Positions 18,867-29,302 of a stretch of DNA of 64,000 nucleotides are shown here, one piece after another (position 1 is the stretch's first letter; each line of letters begins with the position of its first letter). The notes under the pieces are model-generated. The model saw only the letters and a program-made list of their open reading frames with translations, made no database searches and was not told the origin of the DNA. Source of the stretch: Nitratireductor mangrovi (GTDB lineage: Bacteria; Pseudomonadota; Alphaproteobacteria; Rhizobiales; Rhizobiaceae); contig NZ_CP042301.2 in NCBI RefSeq assembly GCF_007922615.2, positions 2,170,001 to 2,234,000 of the forward strand. Direction: 5' to 3'. Made by a program: the position numbers and the translations under genes.

Positions 18867-20755
18867 ATGAAAACCAAAAACGCTACGTCCCGGGCCCGTC
18901 GGCTACGGATACGAAAGCGCCGGGAGGATGAGGTGGAACCGGCCGAGCTTCACGCCGGTGAGCGGACCATACGCCGCAAATATGCACGCATCGGCATGGC
19001 GGTCTTCGCCGCTACGCTGATCTGCGGCGGTGCTGGCGCGTGGGTCGCGCAGATGGTCGCCGGCGACCGCGCACATCGCGCCGTCGAGGCGACCGCCCGC
19101 GAGGCGATCGCCTTGCAGACCGAGACGCTCTCAGGTGTGCTGGAGAAGTACCGCCTGCTGCCGCCGCTCCTGTCTCGTCGCGAAGACATCGTCGCCCTTT
19201 TTGAAGGCCCCCGCACGCCCGCCAACCTTGCCGCCGCGCGCGAGGTCGCCTTCGAGATCGCCGGCTTTTCCGGCGCCAAGGACGTCGCCCTCGCCGATGC
19301 CACCGGGCGCATCTTCGCTTCCGCGCGCGGCATTTTCGACAATTCCCGCCTGAACGAGAAGGCTTTGCTTGCCGCGGCCGAGCAGGGTCGGCTCGGCCGC
19401 GAATCGATGTCGTCCGACGAGACCGAGCGCGCCTACGTCTTTGCCTCCTCGGTGCGCCGCGACCACGCGCTCATCGGCGTCATTGCCGTCTATGTGCGCA
19501 TCGACCAGATCGAGCAGACCTGGTCGCTGTCGGCCAATCCGATTGCCGTCACCGACGCCGCCGGCACCGTCTTCATTTCCAATCGGCCGCAATGGCGGCT
19601 GCGCCGCCTTTATGGCAGCGCTGCCGACGGCGCGGTCATCATCGACGGTAAACCGGGCGCCGACACGGTCCGCATCGCCGACGGGGCAGGCGCGAGCTAT
19701 GTCGCCGCCCGGCGCGAATTGCCCTTGATGGGCTGGACGCTCCACGTGCTGGCCGACCGCGCCCCGATCGTCGCCGCCAGCCGCACCGCCAGTCTGGTGG
19801 CGGTGCTGGTCGCCTTGCTGGTCGGCAGCCTGGCATTCTATCTGGTCAAGCGCCGCGAGGCGCTGGCGCTCAGGCAGGCGCGTGCCGAGGCGGTGGCGCA
19901 TCGGCTGGAGCACCTCGTCGGCGAACGCACCGCCGACCTCACCGAGGCCAACACCGCGCTTGCCCGTGAGGTCAAGGAGCGCACGGAGGCCGAGGAGCAA
20001 TTGCGCAAGGCGCAGAACGAGCTCGTCCAGGCGGCCAAGCTCGCCGCGCTCGGCCAGATGTCGGCGACCCTCAGCCACGAATATAACCAGCCGCTGGCTG
20101 CCATCCGCACCTATGCCGACAACGCCGCAGAGTTCCTGAAGCGCGGCCGAGCCGAAGCCGCCGCCGACGCCATGGCGAGGATCACCGGGCTTGTCGAGCG
20201 CATGTCGGAACTGTCGCGGACGCTGCTCTCCTTCGCGCGCAAGCCTGGCACCGAGATCACCAATGTCGCTCTCGCGCCGGCCATCGAGGAGGCGCTGATG
20301 CTGGCCGGACCCCGTGCCCGCAAGGCCGGTGTCGTCATTCGCCGCGAGGGCATCGCCCCCGAGCTGACCGTGCGCGGCGGCCATTTGCGCCTTACCCAGG
20401 TCGTGGTCAACCTGGTCAACAACGCGCTCGACGCGCTTGCCGGCGTCGGTTCGCAAGGCGCGGTGGAAAGGCCGGAGATCGTCATCAGCGCCCGGCGCAT
20501 CCGCGGTCGCATTGCGCTCACCGTCGAGGACAACGGTCCTGGCGTCCCGCCCGAAATGCGCGACCAGGTCTTCGAACCCTTCTACTCCACCAAGGGCGTC
20601 GGCGAGGGCCTCGGGATCGGGCTTTCGATCGTCTACAACATCGTGCGCGAGTTCGGCGGCGCGGTCCGGGTGGCAGGCCGGCCCGGCGGCGGCGCCCGGT
20701 TCACCGTGTTGCTGGTCGCTGCAAGGGCCGGCACCCGCGAACTGGCAAGAGCCTC

Positions 20756-20759
<4 letters not shown>
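18867..20759 (+). CDS. dctB: C4-dicarboxylate sensor histidine kinase DctB
   Basis: A membrane sensor kinase of up to 630 residues. One helix at about residues 36-56 and a second at about 310-330 bracket a periplasmic double-Cache-type sensing region. A short coiled coil follows, then a HisKA domain with the phospho-acceptor in TLSHEYNQPLAAI and an ATPase domain with NALDAL, DNGPGVP and GEGLGIGLSI. It senses dicarboxylates or related acids in the periplasm and phosphorylates DctD. A GTG at 18933 with GGGAGG 5 bases upstream is a good alternative start that would trim a very basic leader. The stop overlaps the dctD start (ATGA). Confidence 0.9.
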
Positions 20760-22096
<1,337 letters not shown>

Positions 22097-22226
22097 CTTT
22101 CTGCCCGTGCTGTGCCGCGATGGGTGGCCCGCGCCACACGCCCCGCCTGAATCTGCTTTCGCCCTCTTCATGCCAACGCGCTGATCCGGAACGTCTTTTG
22201 TCGTTGCCGGACCGGGAGCCCCTGTC

Positions 22227-22242
22227 TGGCATCGCGCTTGCT
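22227..22242 (+). promoter_or_regulatory. Sigma-54 promoter, upstream copy
   Basis: TGGCATCGCGCTTGCT matches the sigma-54 consensus TGGCAC-N5-TTGCW with GG and GC in the right -24/-12 spacing. It sits in duplication copy A, about 360 bases before dctP, and may now serve as a second start or a decoy site for polymerase. Confidence 0.7.
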
Positions 22243-22462
22243 TCGCAGGTGGCGGACGGTCGGGTCTCCGCATCGTCAATGGAAAGGTTGCACCGGCCGG
22301 TCGCTCGCGACGACGGGTAACTCTCTACCCGCGCCCGACGTCGGGATGGGTGATCTGCGCCCCACCGCTCGCGGGGACAAACTGAATCCGTTTCTGCACA
22401 ATTTCTCCTATCGTCCTGATTCAAAAGACTTCTTCTTTCTTCCTCGCTTTCGGGCCTGAGTC

Positions 22463-22478
22463 TGGCATCGCGCTTGCT
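22463..22478 (+). promoter_or_regulatory. Sigma-54 promoter of dctPQM, proximal copy
   Basis: The 16 bases are identical to the upstream promoter core. It lies about 125 bases before the dctP start and is the likelier working promoter, fired by DctD. The gene order dctBD then dctPQM with a sigma-54 promoter between is the known arrangement for TRAP dicarboxylate uptake. Confidence 0.82.
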
Positions 22479-22601
22479 AAGCATGGTGCGGACGGGCGAT
22501 CCGCGCATCGTCCATGGGAGGATTGCGGCGGCCGCCATCGGCTGCCGGCTGCTCCCGCTGATCAACCAGCGGGCTTTCGACCCCGCATGTGGAGGACAAT
22601 C

Positions 22602-23609
22602 ATGAAGAAGCTACTCGGCGCCGCCTCGGCGCTTGCGATGGTGATGTTTGCCGGCCAGGCGCTGGCGGCCGACGGCTGCGACAGCGGCGAGATGGTCATC
22701 AAGTTCAGCCATGTCGTGGCCGAGAAGGGGCATCCCAAGGGCGAAGCCGCCAAGAAGCTCGCCGAGCGCGTCAACAGCGAAATGAACGGCACCGCCTGCA
22801 TGGAGGTCTTCCCCAACTCGACCCTGTTCGACGACGACAAGGTCATGGAAGCCCTGCTCCTCGGCGACGTCCAGCTCGCCGCGCCGTCGCTTTCGAAGTT
22901 CGAGGCCTACACGCTCAAATATCGCCTGTTCGACCTGCCCTTCCTGTTCGCCAGCCTCAAGGACGTGGAGTCCTTCGGTTCGTCCGACAAGGGCAAGGAA
23001 CTGCTCAAGACCATGGAAGACAAGGGCTATACCGGCATGGGCTACTGGCTCTCCGGTCTGAAGCAGTTCTCGGCCAAGAAGCCGCTGCTGCAGCCGAGCG
23101 ACGCCAACGGGCTCAAGTTCCGCATCCAGACCTCCGATGTCGCCGACGCGATGATCGAGGCGATCGGCGGATCGGCCCAGAAGCTCGCCTTCAAGGAAGT
23201 CTACGGCGCGCTGCAGACCGGCGTTGTCGACGGCCAGGAGAACTCCTGGTGCAACATCTACACCCAGAAGTTCTTCGAGGTGCAGGATGGCGTCACCGAG
23301 ACCAACCACCAGACGCTGGCCTATCTGCTGGTCACCTCGACCGAATGGCTGAACGGCCTCGACGACGGCGTCCGGGAGCAGTTCGTCAACATCGTCAACG
23401 AGGAGACGGCCGCGGCCAATGCCGACGTCGCCAACAAGGAAGCCGCCTGCCGGCAGAACATCCTCGACGCCGGCGGCGTGATCCGCGAGCTCGACGCTAC
23501 GCAGCGCCAGGCCTGGGTCGACACCATGAAGCCGGTCTGGGAAAAGTTCCAGGGCGACATCGGCACCGACCTGATCGACGCGGCGATGGCCGTCGGCGCC
23601 AGCAACTGA
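22602..23609 (+). CDS. dctP: TRAP transporter substrate-binding protein DctP
   Basis: The 335-residue periplasmic protein starts at the ATG at 22602 behind GGAGGA; an upstream in-frame ATG lacks a ribosome site. Residues 1-22 are a signal peptide ending ALAAD. The mature part is a DctP-family binding protein (IKFSHVVAEKGHPKG, LFDLPFLFASLKDV, FRIQTSDVADAMIEAIGGSA). The Arg in FRIQ is the expected carboxylate anchor of the ligand. It delivers dicarboxylates or a similar acid to the DctQM permease. The strong ribosome site and the hairpin just after the gene fit its need for excess over the permease. Confidence 0.92.
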   Translation: MKKLLGAASALAMVMFAGQALAADGCDSGEMVIKFSHVVAEKGHPKGEAAKKLAERVNSEMNGTACMEVFPNSTLFDDDKVMEALLLGDVQLAAPSLSKFEAYTLKYRLFDLPFLFASLKDVESFGSSDKGKELLKTMEDKGYTGMGYWLSGLKQFSAKKPLLQPSDANGLKFRIQTSDVADAMIEAIGGSAQKLAFKEVYGALQTGVVDGQENSWCNIYTQKFFEVQDGVTETNHQTLAYLLVTSTEWLNGLDDGVREQFVNIVNEETAAANADVANKEAACRQNILDAGGVIRELDATQRQAWVDTMKPVWEKFQGDIGTDLIDAAMAVGASN

Positions 23610-23627
23610 CCTTCAAGACATGAACCA

Positions 23628-23655
23628 GCGCGGCGTCCTTTCGGGGGCGCCGCGC
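23628..23655 (+). promoter_or_regulatory. Strong hairpin in the dctP-dctQ gap
   Basis: GCGCGGCG at 23628-23635 pairs perfectly with CGCCGCGC at 23648-23655, and the stem can extend through a G-T pair. No run of T follows. It probably stabilises the dctP message or partly attenuates read-through, giving more binding protein than permease. Confidence 0.65.
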
Positions 23656-23709
23656 AAATACCGGGCCCGCGCCACGTGACGGCCCACACCGAACCGGGGG
23701 AACGCTACC

Positions 23710-24405
23710 ATGGCCATCGTCGTGCCGGCACTGTTGCTGGCGCTGCTCGTCGCGCTGTTCTTTTTCGCCGAACGGCGCTGGCCGGCGCGCGTCGACCGCT
23801 TCGAGGAAAACGTGCTGGCGAGCCTGCTCGCCATCATCACCTTCGTCTCCTTCACGCAGGTGATCGCCCGCTACGGCTTCAACACCGGCTGGAGCGGCGC
23901 GCTTGAGTTCACCCGCATCCTGTTTGCCTGGATGATCCTGTTCGGCATGGGCTTCGGCATCAAGCGCAGCATCCATCTCGGCGTCGACGCTTTCGTCCGC
24001 CTGCTGCCTGCCGGCATCTTCCGCTGGGTCGCCGTCTTCGGCGCCTTCGCTACCTTCCTCTATGCCTTCCTCTTGCTTTACGCGGCCTGGCTGGTGCTGC
24101 TCGGGATCGATGTCAGTACCAATTGGCGCCAGACCGGCGCCATCGGCTACTGGACCTTCATGTACAATCTCGGCACCGGTCTCGACGACCTGCGCTATCC
24201 CGAATTGCTCCAGAACCTGTTCGGTCTGCAGGAGCGCGTCCACCGCTGGATCGCCTATCTGATGCTGCCCATCGGCCTGGCGCTGCTCGCCTTCCGCGCC
24301 TTCGAGGCGATGATCGCCATCCTGCGCGGCGAGCGCGAACTGGTGATTGCCGGCCACGAGGCCGAGGAACTCGTCTCCGAACACAAAGACGCGCTCAAGG
24401 ACTGA
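23710..24405 (+). CDS. dctQ: TRAP transporter small permease DctQ
   Basis: The 231-residue membrane protein has four predicted helices, starting VVPALLLALLVALFFFAE and including VLASLLAIITFVSFTQVIAR and the DctQ-type WAVLFGMGFGIK-like region (WMILFGMGFGIKRSIHLG). It is longer than many DctQ proteins because of a loop between the third and fourth helices (about residues 135-175). It forms the permease with DctM. ATG at 23710 has a purine-rich stretch upstream; the stop is 12 bases before dctM. Confidence 0.9.
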   Translation: MAIVVPALLLALLVALFFFAERRWPARVDRFEENVLASLLAIITFVSFTQVIARYGFNTGWSGALEFTRILFAWMILFGMGFGIKRSIHLGVDAFVRLLPAGIFRWVAVFGAFATFLYAFLLLYAAWLVLLGIDVSTNWRQTGAIGYWTFMYNLGTGLDDLRYPELLQNLFGLQERVHRWIAYLMLPIGLALLAFRAFEAMIAILRGERELVIAGHEAEELVSEHKDALKD

Positions 24406-24417
24406 GGACAGACGACC

Positions 24418-26037
24418 ATGGAAGCCGCTATCCTCTTCATCCTTGTCCTTGTCCTGCTGTTCCTCGGCGTTCCGGTCGCCGTGTCGCTGGGGCTGTCCTC
24501 GATCATCATCATCGCGCTGTTTTCGCAGGACTCCATGTCCTCGGTCGCGCTGCAGCTGTTCACGGCCTCGCAGAACTACACGCTGCTGGCCATTCCCTTC
24601 TTCGTGCTGGCGTCCGCCTTCATGTCGACGGGCGGGGTGGCGGCCCGCATCATCCGCTTCGCCATCGCCTCCGTCGGCCACATCAAGGGCGGCCTGGCGA
24701 TCGCCTCCGTGCTCGCCTGCATGCTGTTTGCCGCGCTTTCCGGCTCCTCTCCGGCTACCGTGGTGGCGATCGGCACCATCGCCATCGCCGGCATGCGCCA
24801 GGTCGGCTACAGCCGCGACTTCGCCGCCGGCATCATCGCCAATGCCGGCACCCTCGGCATCCTGATCCCGCCCTCCATCGTCATGGTCGTCTATTCGGCC
24901 GCCACCGACGTCTCGGTCGGGCGCATGTTCCTGGCCGGCGTGGTGCCGGGGCTGGTCGCCGGGCTGATGCTGATGGTCGCCATCTACGTCATGGCGCGGG
25001 TGAAAAACCTGCCCGCCGAGGACTGGAAGGGTTTTGGCGAGATCATCGCCGGCGGCAAGGAGGCCGGCTGGGGCCTGTTCCTCATCATCATCATCCTCGG
25101 CGGCATTTACGGCGGCGTCTTCACGCCGACCGAAGCCGCGGCGGTCGCCGCCGTCTACGCCTTCTTCGTCGCGCTCTTCATCTATCGCGACATGGGGCCT
25201 CTCAAGGGCGTGCGCTGGATCCAGGAGACCGACAGCAAACGTTCGCGCATCGGCTTTTCCTCGCTGGTCTACGCCGCCGCCTTCTTCTTCGTGTTCATGA
25301 TCCTGTCCTTCTTCGTCACCGCCGAATGGGAAGGCGTCAGTGCCCGCGGCCGCGCCATTGTCGGCCTGGTCCTGTCGCTGGCCATCATGGTCGCCTACGC
25401 GGTCTGGCGCGACCGCGAATCGAACCCCTTCAACATCCCCGGCTATCTCGTCGCCGGCCTGCCGATCTGGGGCCGCAACTTCGCGCTGATGGGCCGCAAT
25501 TTCCACCGCATGTTCTTCAACGAGGACACGCGCAAGGTGATGACCGAAGCGTCGAAGACGACGATCATGCTGATGTTCATCATCGTCAACGCGCTGCTCT
25601 TTGCGCATGTGCTGACCTCGGAACGCATCCCAGACGCCATTACCGACCTGATGCTGAACTACGGCTTCAACTGGTTCACCTTCCTGATCGCGGTGAACCT
25701 CCTGCTCCTGCTCGGCGGCCAGTTCATGGAGCCCTCGGGCCTGCTCCTGATCGTCGCCCCGGTCGTGTTCCCGATCGCCATGGAACTTGGCGTCGATCCG
25801 GTCCATCTCGGCATCATCATGGTGGTCAACATGGAGATCGGCATGATCACGCCGCCGATCGGGCTCAACCTGTTCGTCACCTCCGGCATTACCGGCATGA
25901 GCCTGATCCAGGTCGTGCGCGCCGCCCTGCCCTTCGTGGCGGTGCTGTTCGCCTTCCTGATACTGGTCACCTATGTGCCTGTACTGTCCACCTGGCTGCC
26001 CTACAGCCTGATGGGCCCGGAGATCGTGACGCGCTGA
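24418..26037 (+). CDS. dctM: TRAP transporter large permease DctM
   Basis: The 539-residue permease has the DctM pattern, e.g. NAGTLGILIPPSIVMVVYS and VNMEIGMITPPIGLNLFVTS. It uses the sodium gradient to import the ligand delivered by DctP. Typical DctM proteins are about 425-440 residues; here an extra segment of about 100 residues (roughly 285-390) with added hydrophobic helix and a charged loop sits between the two halves. Both halves of the duplicated fold look intact, so it should work. Confidence 0.92.
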   Translation: MEAAILFILVLVLLFLGVPVAVSLGLSSIIIIALFSQDSMSSVALQLFTASQNYTLLAIPFFVLASAFMSTGGVAARIIRFAIASVGHIKGGLAIASVLACMLFAALSGSSPATVVAIGTIAIAGMRQVGYSRDFAAGIIANAGTLGILIPPSIVMVVYSAATDVSVGRMFLAGVVPGLVAGLMLMVAIYVMARVKNLPAEDWKGFGEIIAGGKEAGWGLFLIIIILGGIYGGVFTPTEAAAVAAVYAFFVALFIYRDMGPLKGVRWIQETDSKRSRIGFSSLVYAAAFFFVFMILSFFVTAEWEGVSARGRAIVGLVLSLAIMVAYAVWRDRESNPFNIPGYLVAGLPIWGRNFALMGRNFHRMFFNEDTRKVMTEASKTTIMLMFIIVNALLFAHVLTSERIPDAITDLMLNYGFNWFTFLIAVNLLLLLGGQFMEPSGLLLIVAPVVFPIAMELGVDPVHLGIIMVVNMEIGMITPPIGLNLFVTSGITGMSLIQVVRAALPFVAVLFAFLILVTYVPVLSTWLPYSLMGPEIVTR

Positions 26038-26076
26038 GGCTATGGCGAACCGGCGGCGCTTGCGGGCCGCCTTCGC

Positions 26077-26469
26077 CTAATCAGCCATCAGCCGGAACGC
26101 GACGCCCGTCATCACCAGATAGGTGAAATGGTGCAGCATCTGGTCGAAGCCGTGCATCGCCCAGAAGGCGGCGGTGTCCGGCCCCTTGCCGCTTTTCAAG
26201 GCGTTGCGCGCCTTGAAATGGTCGATCAGGAAATGGACGACGAACTCGGCCGCCATGAAGGCCAGCATCGGCAAAAACGTCAGCCCTGCCAGAAGCAGCG
26301 CGGGAATTGAGCCGACGGCGTGGATGCCGGCATGGCAATAACCGCCGGGCTGGCTGAAATGCCCCTTCGCCCTGATGATCCACATCGGCTGCATGACATA
26401 GTCGGCGATGAAATGCTTGATCTGGAAAAGGGCAAGCACCCAAATCACCAGCAGCAACTCGTCGTACAA
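26077..26469 (-). CDS. DUF3307 family membrane protein
   Basis: This 130-residue hydrophobic protein carries the DUF3307 pattern: FQIKHFIADYVMQP near the start, GGYCHAGIHAVGS, and FVVHFLIDHFKAR. It has about four membrane helices and several conserved His and Asp residues. Its function is unknown. TTG at 26469 is chosen because GGAGG lies 6 bases upstream; the open frame extends to 26529 without support. It converges on dctM and has no clear partner. Confidence 0.75.
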   Translation of the reverse strand: MYDELLLVIWVLALFQIKHFIADYVMQPMWIIRAKGHFSQPGGYCHAGIHAVGSIPALLLAGLTFLPMLAFMAAEFVVHFLIDHFKARNALKSGKGPDTAAFWAMHGFDQMLHHFTYLVMTGVAFRLMAD

Positions 26470-26579
26470 ACGCTTCCTCCCGCAGGGGCCGGCCGGGCGG
26501 ATGTCTCGCCGGCTCGGGCCCTGCGCCACAGTCTTGCCGCGAATGCCGCGCTTGCCAAGAGGCGATCACGATTTGGCGA

Positions 26580-27839
26580 TCAGCCTGTTTCGTCTCGCGC
26601 CTGCGTGCGGCTGCTCGCCAGCAGCGCCGCGGTCCAGAAGCTCACCGCCAGCACCACCGCGCCGGCGATCACCACAACCAGCACGACGTCATAGCTGCCG
26701 TCATGGGCCCACAATGCCGCCGCGCCCAGCGGTGCGACCGCCTGAACGAGGTGCATCGGCGCCGTCAGTGCGCCGTTGATCGCGCCGTAGGCGTTGCGGT
26801 CGACCATCTCCGGCACCGCCAGCCCGCGCACGATGGTGATCATGCCGTTGGCGGCGCCATAGCCAAGCGCGATTGCGGCGAGCACGAAGAAGTCGGGTGG
26901 CGCGAAGGCGAAACCGGCCGCCGCGAGCGGAAAGATCGGCACGATGAACGAGCCGATGCGGCGCACCGGCGCTTCCGCCATCAGGAGCCATACCAGCACC
27001 CGCCCGGCCACTTGCGCCGGCCCGATCACCGCGATCACCGCGACGACGGCCGCGGCATCGAGCCCCTTTTCCAGCAGGATCGGATAAAGGTGGAAAGTCA
27101 GCACCGAGAACGCGCCGGCATAGGCGACGAGCGCCAGCGCCAGTGCCCAGAACACCGGCAGCCGCATGGCGCGACTGACGGCGCTGGCACCCGAGAGAGA
27201 AGCGACGCCGGTCACCGCGCGAGAGGCCGGGGCGCGGTCTTTTTCCGGATCGATGGCGACGAAATAGAGCGTCGCGCAGATGACGATGTTGACACCGGCA
27301 AGCACCAGCAACGCCTGGCGCCAGCCGCCGCCATCGATCAGCAACTGGATGAAGGGCACGAACACGGTGCTTGCGAAGCCGCCCCAAAGCGTCAGCGCCG
27401 TGATGCCTCGCCGGGCGCCGTCCGGTCCCGCGCGCCGCGCGATCACCGCGAACGCCGGCTCGTAGAGCGTTGCCGCCTGCAGGCCGCCGATCGCGGCAAA
27501 GATCAGATAAAACGCCGGCAGGCTCCCGACCTGCGACCACGCCGCGAGCAGCAAGCCGGCGGCCAGCGAAGCACCGGTCATCACGAAGCGCCCGTGGCCG
27601 CGGTCGATCGCCGCGCCGACCGGAAACGCGGCGATGCCTGCCAGGACCAGCCCGGTCGTCACCGCCAAGTAGAGATCGGGCTTGGCCCAGCCGAGATCGC
27701 TCCGCATCGCCTCCGCGATCAGCGGAAACGAATAGAAAAGCGACCCCCATGAGCATATCTGGGCAATGCCGAGCGCCGTGATCATCCAACGCAGATTGGG
27801 AGCGGAAGACGCCTGTTCGCGCCCGGAAGCGGCTTTCAC
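26580..27839 (-). CDS. MFS permease of the arsenic cluster, possible arsenite efflux (ArsK-like)
   Basis: A 12-helix major facilitator protein of about 419 residues (e.g. GLVLAGIAAFPVGAAIDRGHGR, first-half loop motif after helix 2 in variant form). It is the last gene of the leftward unit arsR - small Cys-rich protein - MFS. GTG at 27839 overlaps the preceding stop (GTGA), so it is translationally coupled; an ATG at 27857 is the alternative. Rhizobial ars clusters are known to use an MFS arsenite exporter, ArsK, and no ArsB or Acr3 is visible here. The link to ArsK rests on context. Confidence 0.7.
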   Translation of the reverse strand: MKAASGREQASSAPNLRWMITALGIAQICSWGSLFYSFPLIAEAMRSDLGWAKPDLYLAVTTGLVLAGIAAFPVGAAIDRGHGRFVMTGASLAAGLLLAAWSQVGSLPAFYLIFAAIGGLQAATLYEPAFAVIARRAGPDGARRGITALTLWGGFASTVFVPFIQLLIDGGGWRQALLVLAGVNIVICATLYFVAIDPEKDRAPASRAVTGVASLSGASAVSRAMRLPVFWALALALVAYAGAFSVLTFHLYPILLEKGLDAAAVVAVIAVIGPAQVAGRVLVWLLMAEAPVRRIGSFIVPIFPLAAAGFAFAPPDFFVLAAIALGYGAANGMITIVRGLAVPEMVDRNAYGAINGALTAPMHLVQAVAPLGAAALWAHDGSYDVVLVVVIAGAVVLAVSFWTAALLASSRTQARDETG

Positions 27840-28054
27840 CCGGCGTTCCCGCAACAACCGGCGCTCTCGGTCGCCCCTTCCCGCCGTTCAATAGCGTTGC
27901 CGCAGCCGCACCCGTCGCGCCCTTCGGCTTTCGCCTCGGCATCCATCGCGCAGCAGGCCTCGACCTGTTTTGGCGCCGGGCCGCCACAACAGCCCCCCTG
28001 ACGATCCGCCGCGCTCGCGTCGCCGCCCGAACTGGCTGCCCTGGGTTTCAGCAT
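27836..28054 (-). CDS. Small Cys-rich protein in the arsenic operon
   Basis: The 72-residue protein holds eight Cys in four tight groups: GGCCGGPAP, EACCAMDA, GCGCGN and GCCGNAG. It has no signal peptide or membrane helix. It overlaps the upstream arsR by 7 bases and the downstream MFS gene by 4, so all three are translated as a unit. Paired vicinal Cys are ideal soft-metal ligands, so binding of As(III) and handover to the MFS pump, or buffering, is a fair inference. The overlaps and Cys spacing argue that it is a real gene despite its size. No characterised family is recognised. Confidence 0.65.
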   Translation of the reverse strand: MLKPRAASSGGDASAADRQGGCCGGPAPKQVEACCAMDAEAKAEGRDGCGCGNAIERREGATESAGCCGNAG

Positions 28055-28380
28055 CCTTTGCTCCTTCCCGGCTCCGCACGCGGCGGGCCGCAGTCAGCGT
28101 CGGCGCAACATTCGTCGACGAGATAGCCTATCAAGGCCTGCATCTGCGTATAGCTCGCTCGGCAGATCAGCGTCGTCGCCTGGCGCTCCTGGCTAACCAG
28201 GCCAGTGTCGCAGAGGCGTTTGCAATGATGCGACAGCGTTGAGGCGGGAATGCCGAGCTTCTCCTGGACACGTCCCACGGACATGCCTTCCGCCCCGGCG
28301 CGCACGAGGATCCGGTAGATGTTCAGCCGGGTCGGGTTCCCCAGCGCCTCGAGTTGGGCCGCCACCTGTTCGTGTCTCAT
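28048..28380 (-). CDS. arsR: ArsR-family repressor (first copy)
   Basis: The 110-residue winged-helix protein has LEALGNPTRLNIYRILV and the recognition helix in STLSHHCKRLCDTGLV. Cys residues in the recognition region and a C-terminal cluster (DECCADADCG) are candidate As(III) ligands whose binding would release DNA. It leads the unit with the Cys-rich protein and MFS permease. A TTCGA-N6-TCGAA inverted repeat lies 42-57 bases upstream, and a near-identical one precedes arsH. It is only distantly similar to the second ArsR at 30987, so the two probably read different operators. Confidence 0.88.
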   Translation of the reverse strand: MRHEQVAAQLEALGNPTRLNIYRILVRAGAEGMSVGRVQEKLGIPASTLSHHCKRLCDTGLVSQERQATTLICRASYTQMQALIGYLVDECCADADCGPPRAEPGRSKGC

Positions 28381-28421
28381 GAAACAAGCCGGGGCGGGAG
28401 GGCGGAAACGATCAATCTGAT

Positions 28422-28437
28422 TTCGACAAGCATCGAA
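28422..28437. promoter_or_regulatory. Predicted operator of the first ArsR
   Basis: TTCGA-CAAGCA-TCGAA, a 5-bp-arm inverted repeat with a 6-base spacer, in the short gap between the arsR start and the arsH stop. The site at 29286 has the same arms and spacing. Confidence 0.6.
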
Positions 28438-28458
28438 CCTATGCCCGGTTGGCCGATC

Positions 28459-29190
28459 TCACTGCGAGCGCTGGTTGACCCGTCTTGCGACCTCCGCCGC
28501 GCTTTCCACCCGCTCCGAATAGCGGTCGGTCAGATAGCTGGTCTTGTCGCGAAGCAGCAGAGTGAACTTCATCAGTTCTTCCATCACGTCGACGATCCGG
28601 TTGTAGTAGGAGGACGGCTTCATCCGGCCCTCGGCGTCGAACTCGTTGAATGCCTTGGCCACCGACGACTGGTTCGGGATGGTGACCATCCGCATCCAGC
28701 GGCCGAGAACGCGCAACTGGTTCACCGCGTTGAAGCTCTGCGAGCCGCCGCAGACCTGCATGACGGCGAGGGTACGGCCTTGTGTTGGCCGCACGCCGCC
28801 CAGCGATAGCGGCAGCCAGTCGATCTGCGCCTTCATGATGCCGGTCATCGCGCCGTGCCGCTCCGGCGAGCACCAGACCTGGCCCTCCGACCACATCGAC
28901 AGTTCGCGCAGTTCCCTGACCTTCGGATGGTCCGCCGCAGCGGAATCGGGCAACGGCAGTCCCGCGGGGTTGTAGATGCGCACTTCGGCACCGAGCCTGC
29001 GCAGGATGCGCGCCGCTTCCTCGGTAGCAAGCCTCGAATAGGACCGCTCCCGCAGCGAACCGTACATCATGAGGATACGCGGCGCGTGCGACGAGCGCGG
29101 CGGGTCGAACAGCGCTTCGGCATCGATGGGCCGGAGCTGCTCCTCGGCAAGATTGGGGAAGCTTTCCGTTGGCTGGGTGGCATCGGTCAT
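28459..29190 (-). CDS. arsH: ArsH, NADPH-dependent FMN reductase/organoarsenical oxidase
   Basis: The protein has about 243 residues with the flavodoxin-like FMN site [20 protein letters not shown] and the ArsH segments [20 protein letters not shown] and [20 protein letters not shown]. Known ArsH proteins oxidise trivalent organoarsenicals to less toxic pentavalent forms and can reduce flavins or metals. ATG at 29190 is chosen for its GAG at 7 bases; ATGs at 29196 and 29223 are alternatives. It reads leftward between the two ars units and has its own promoter gap with an ArsR-type palindrome. Confidence 0.92.
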   Translation of the reverse strand: MTDATQPTESFPNLAEEQLRPIDAEALFDPPRSSHAPRILMMYGSLRERSYSRLATEEAARILRRLGAEVRIYNPAGLPLPDSAAADHPKVRELRELSMWSEGQVWCSPERHGAMTGIMKAQIDWLPLSLGGVRPTQGRTLAVMQVCGGSQSFNAVNQLRVLGRWMRMVTIPNQSSVAKAFNEFDAEGRMKPSSYYNRIVDVMEELMKFTLLLRDKTSYLTDRYSERVESAAEVARRVNQRSQ

Positions 29191-29285
29191 TGGCATTCTC
29201 GTCGGCGCACGTTGCAGCGCCACTCATATATTTCGATATTTCTAGAAAAATAGCTAGAGCTGTACGAGCGCGCGGTCAACCCTGT

Positions 29286-29301
29286 TTCGATTGCTGTCGA
29301 A
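29286..29301. promoter_or_regulatory. Predicted ArsR operator upstream of arsH
   Basis: TTCGA-TTGCTG-TCGAA, extendable to TTTCGA/TCGAAA and, with one bulge, to CCTG/CAGG outer arms. Read on the other strand it matches the arsR site at 28422 in 14 of 17 bases. It lies about 100 bases before arsH and touches the end of arsC, so it could control arsH. Confidence 0.6.
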
Positions 29302-29302
29302 A

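Noticed and set aside
23497..26126. Long frames on both strands across dctQ and dctM (769 and 667 residues)
   Set aside because: Shadows of well-supported TRAP genes; compositions are non-protein-like.
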